Source: Gemmataceae bacterium
GTDB lineage: Bacteria > Planctomycetota > Planctomycetia > Gemmatales > Gemmataceae
Assembly: GCA_020847555.1 (NCBI GenBank)
Contig: JADLBT010000491.1
Location: 1-23,312 of the forward strand
DNA: 23,312 nt
Reading direction: 5' to 3'
A model generated the notes under the pieces. It did not search any database. It saw nothing but the letters and a program-made list of their open reading frames with translations, and was not told where the DNA came from. The first letter of the stretch is position 1; each line of letters starts with the position of its first letter. The translations under genes and the position numbers were made by a program. Positions 20,856-23,312 of the stretch are shown in pieces.

Positions 20856-21890
20856 GTGTTCGATGACCTACTTGCGTGGTGGCAGACCCTGACTCCGCAG
20901 ACGCAGGCGACCCTGCACACCGGCAGCCTGATCGTCGGGGCGCTGCTCGGCGGTCACCTGCTCGGGGTGATGGTGACGCGTACCCTGCGGGCGAAAAACT
21001 TCGACGCGGCCCTGCACATCCCCGGCGCGGCGCCGGCGGGCACGGACGCGGCGCACGGCATCACCCCGACCCTCGTCGCCGGCATCCTGGTCCGGCTGTC
21101 GGTCTGGGTGGCGGTCGCCGCGTGGCTCGCCCGCCAGCACGGACACCCCGACCTGGCCGAGACGCTCAAGCGCCTCCTGACCCGGACCTGGGCGCTGGCC
21201 GCAGTGCTGGTCGTCGCCCTCGGCCTGGGCGGCATGCTGGCGCGGCGGCTGATCGACTGGCTGAACGGCCTCCCCCAACCGGCGTCCGAGCGCGCCGGCC
21301 CCGCCGCGGCCCAGCGGGGCACGGCGGGCGCGGTCGGGGCAGCGATTTACGGCCTGATCGTGCTCCTCGTCCTGCTGATCGCCGCGGACGTCTTCGACTG
21401 GCCGCTGACGCGGACCTCGGCGGTGGCGCTGTGGCAGCTCGCCTACCATTTGCTGGTCGCCGGAGCGGCGGTGTTCATCGGTTGCCTGGGTGCCCGGTGG
21501 GCGCGCGACCTGACGCCGCCGGAGGGCACCGCGTCGCCGGAGAAGCGCGCCGGCCACTACACCTCGCTCGGGATCGTGGCAGCGACGACGGTCCTGGCCG
21601 TCGCGGTGCTGCTGTCGAGCGCCGGCGTGCTGCTGGGGCTGGCGGCGGTGGCGGTCCTGGCGTTCCTGCTGTGGCTGGTACGCGGGTATCTGCCGGACGT
21701 GTCGGCGGGGCTGCAGCTGCGCGCCCACAGCGTGCGCGAGGTGGTGTTCGAGGGCGAGCCGTGGCGGGTGACGGAGGTCGGCTTCCTTACGACCCAGCTG
21801 AGCCGGGCGGGCGAATTCTGCCGGGTGCAGAACCGGGTGGTGCTGGAAGCCCGCATGCACGGGGCGCCGACCGAGGCGAGCCAGCGCTGA
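20856..21890 (+). CDS. Multi-pass membrane protein with MscS-like C-terminal domain
   Basis: A 344-residue protein with six or seven hydrophobic segments (for example TGSLIVGALLGGHLLGVMV, AAVLVVALGLGGML, YGLIVLLVLLIAADVF, LVAGAAVFIGCLGA, and a long Ala/Val/Leu pair near 245-285). The soluble C-terminus (about 295-344: REVVFEGEPWRVTEVGFLTT, then GEFCRVQNRVVLEA) resembles the beta domain of MscS channels, where a V-x-EIG-...-T-L...-G-E-...-PN pattern is usual. I infer a small-conductance mechanosensitive channel relative, perhaps without the full cytoplasmic cage. The GTG at 20856 has GGAGG five bases upstream; the frame continues upstream without real coding sense. It lies 128 bases after czcA, same strand, so it may or may not be in the efflux operon. 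The gap shows no gene. Confidence 0.75.
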   Translation: MFDDLLAWWQTLTPQTQATLHTGSLIVGALLGGHLLGVMVTRTLRAKNFDAALHIPGAAPAGTDAAHGITPTLVAGILVRLSVWVAVAAWLARQHGHPDLAETLKRLLTRTWALAAVLVVALGLGGMLARRLIDWLNGLPQPASERAGPAAAQRGTAGAVGAAIYGLIVLLVLLIAADVFDWPLTRTSAVALWQLAYHLLVAGAAVFIGCLGARWARDLTPPEGTASPEKRAGHYTSLGIVAATTVLAVAVLLSSAGVLLGLAAVAVLAFLLWLVRGYLPDVSAGLQLRAHSVREVVFEGEPWRVTEVGFLTTQLSRAGEFCRVQNRVVLEARMHGAPTEASQR

Positions 21891-21936
21891 GAGGTCGATC
21901 GAACGGGGGCAGGATTCCCATTCCCGGCAAACGCTT

Positions 21937-21974
21937 GCGGCCTGGCGGTCCACTCGGTGGCCCCGCCAGGCCGC
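21937..21974. terminator. Bidirectional terminator between convergent genes
   Basis: Twelve-base arms (21937-21948 and 21963-21974) are exact reverse complements, and inside them CCAC/GTGG pair around a TCG loop, giving an almost continuous hairpin. It lies between the stop codons of the MscS-like gene and gyrB, where both transcripts must end. Confidence 0.65.
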
Positions 21975-22024
21975 GACCAGCAGGAAGCCGTGGTCAGGGC
22001 GCGTCAGGAGGTGTCCCGCCCGGG

Positions 22025-23312
<1,288 letters not shown>

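Overview
This is a GC-rich bacterial window that I attribute, by inference, to a planctomycete, most likely a relative of Gemmata. The grounds are a fused dehydroquinate dehydratase/shikimate dehydrogenase, dynamin-like GTPase pairs with membrane anchors, and many long perfect palindromes at gene borders. No rRNA or other marker gene fixes the species; only a partial gyrB lies at the right edge.

Layout. 1-1290: moeA (molybdenum cofactor), minus strand, followed by a hairpin. 1718-4581: plus-strand genes for an NfeD-like membrane protein, an overlapping flotillin and a small exported DUF1508/YegP-like protein. 4855-7886: about 27 tRNA genes, all minus strand, packed with gaps of a few bases in the central part, none encoding CCA, with one small unrecognised protein gene (5320-5658) inside. 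8248-9939: a ribbon-helix-helix protein and an AroD-AroE fusion that has lost key catalytic motifs. 10118-13893: two large P-loop GTPases, the downstream one with membrane segments. 14034-15149: thiO. From 15275 the plus strand carries a clear promoter, a His-rich exported protein, czcB, czcA (heavy-metal RND efflux) and an MscS-like membrane protein. 22025 to the right edge: gyrB, 5' end outside the window.

The tRNA array is the most unusual part. It covers most amino acids (I see none for Phe, Trp, Cys or Asn) with little repetition of anticodons. Several members depart from bacterial norms: five have C instead of U at position 33; four with leucine anticodons lack the long variable arm; three have T-loop TGC instead of TTC together with a D-loop lacking GG. 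One 143-base element (7257-7399) reads as a circularly permuted tRNA: T arm and 3' acceptor strand first, then 5' acceptor strand, D arm and anticodon arm, with the outer flanks pairing in two helices. This is the best candidate for something undescribed.

Palindromic elements of 24-76 bases occur at nearly every gene boundary. They belong to several unrelated families and probably act as terminators or dispersed intergenic repeats.
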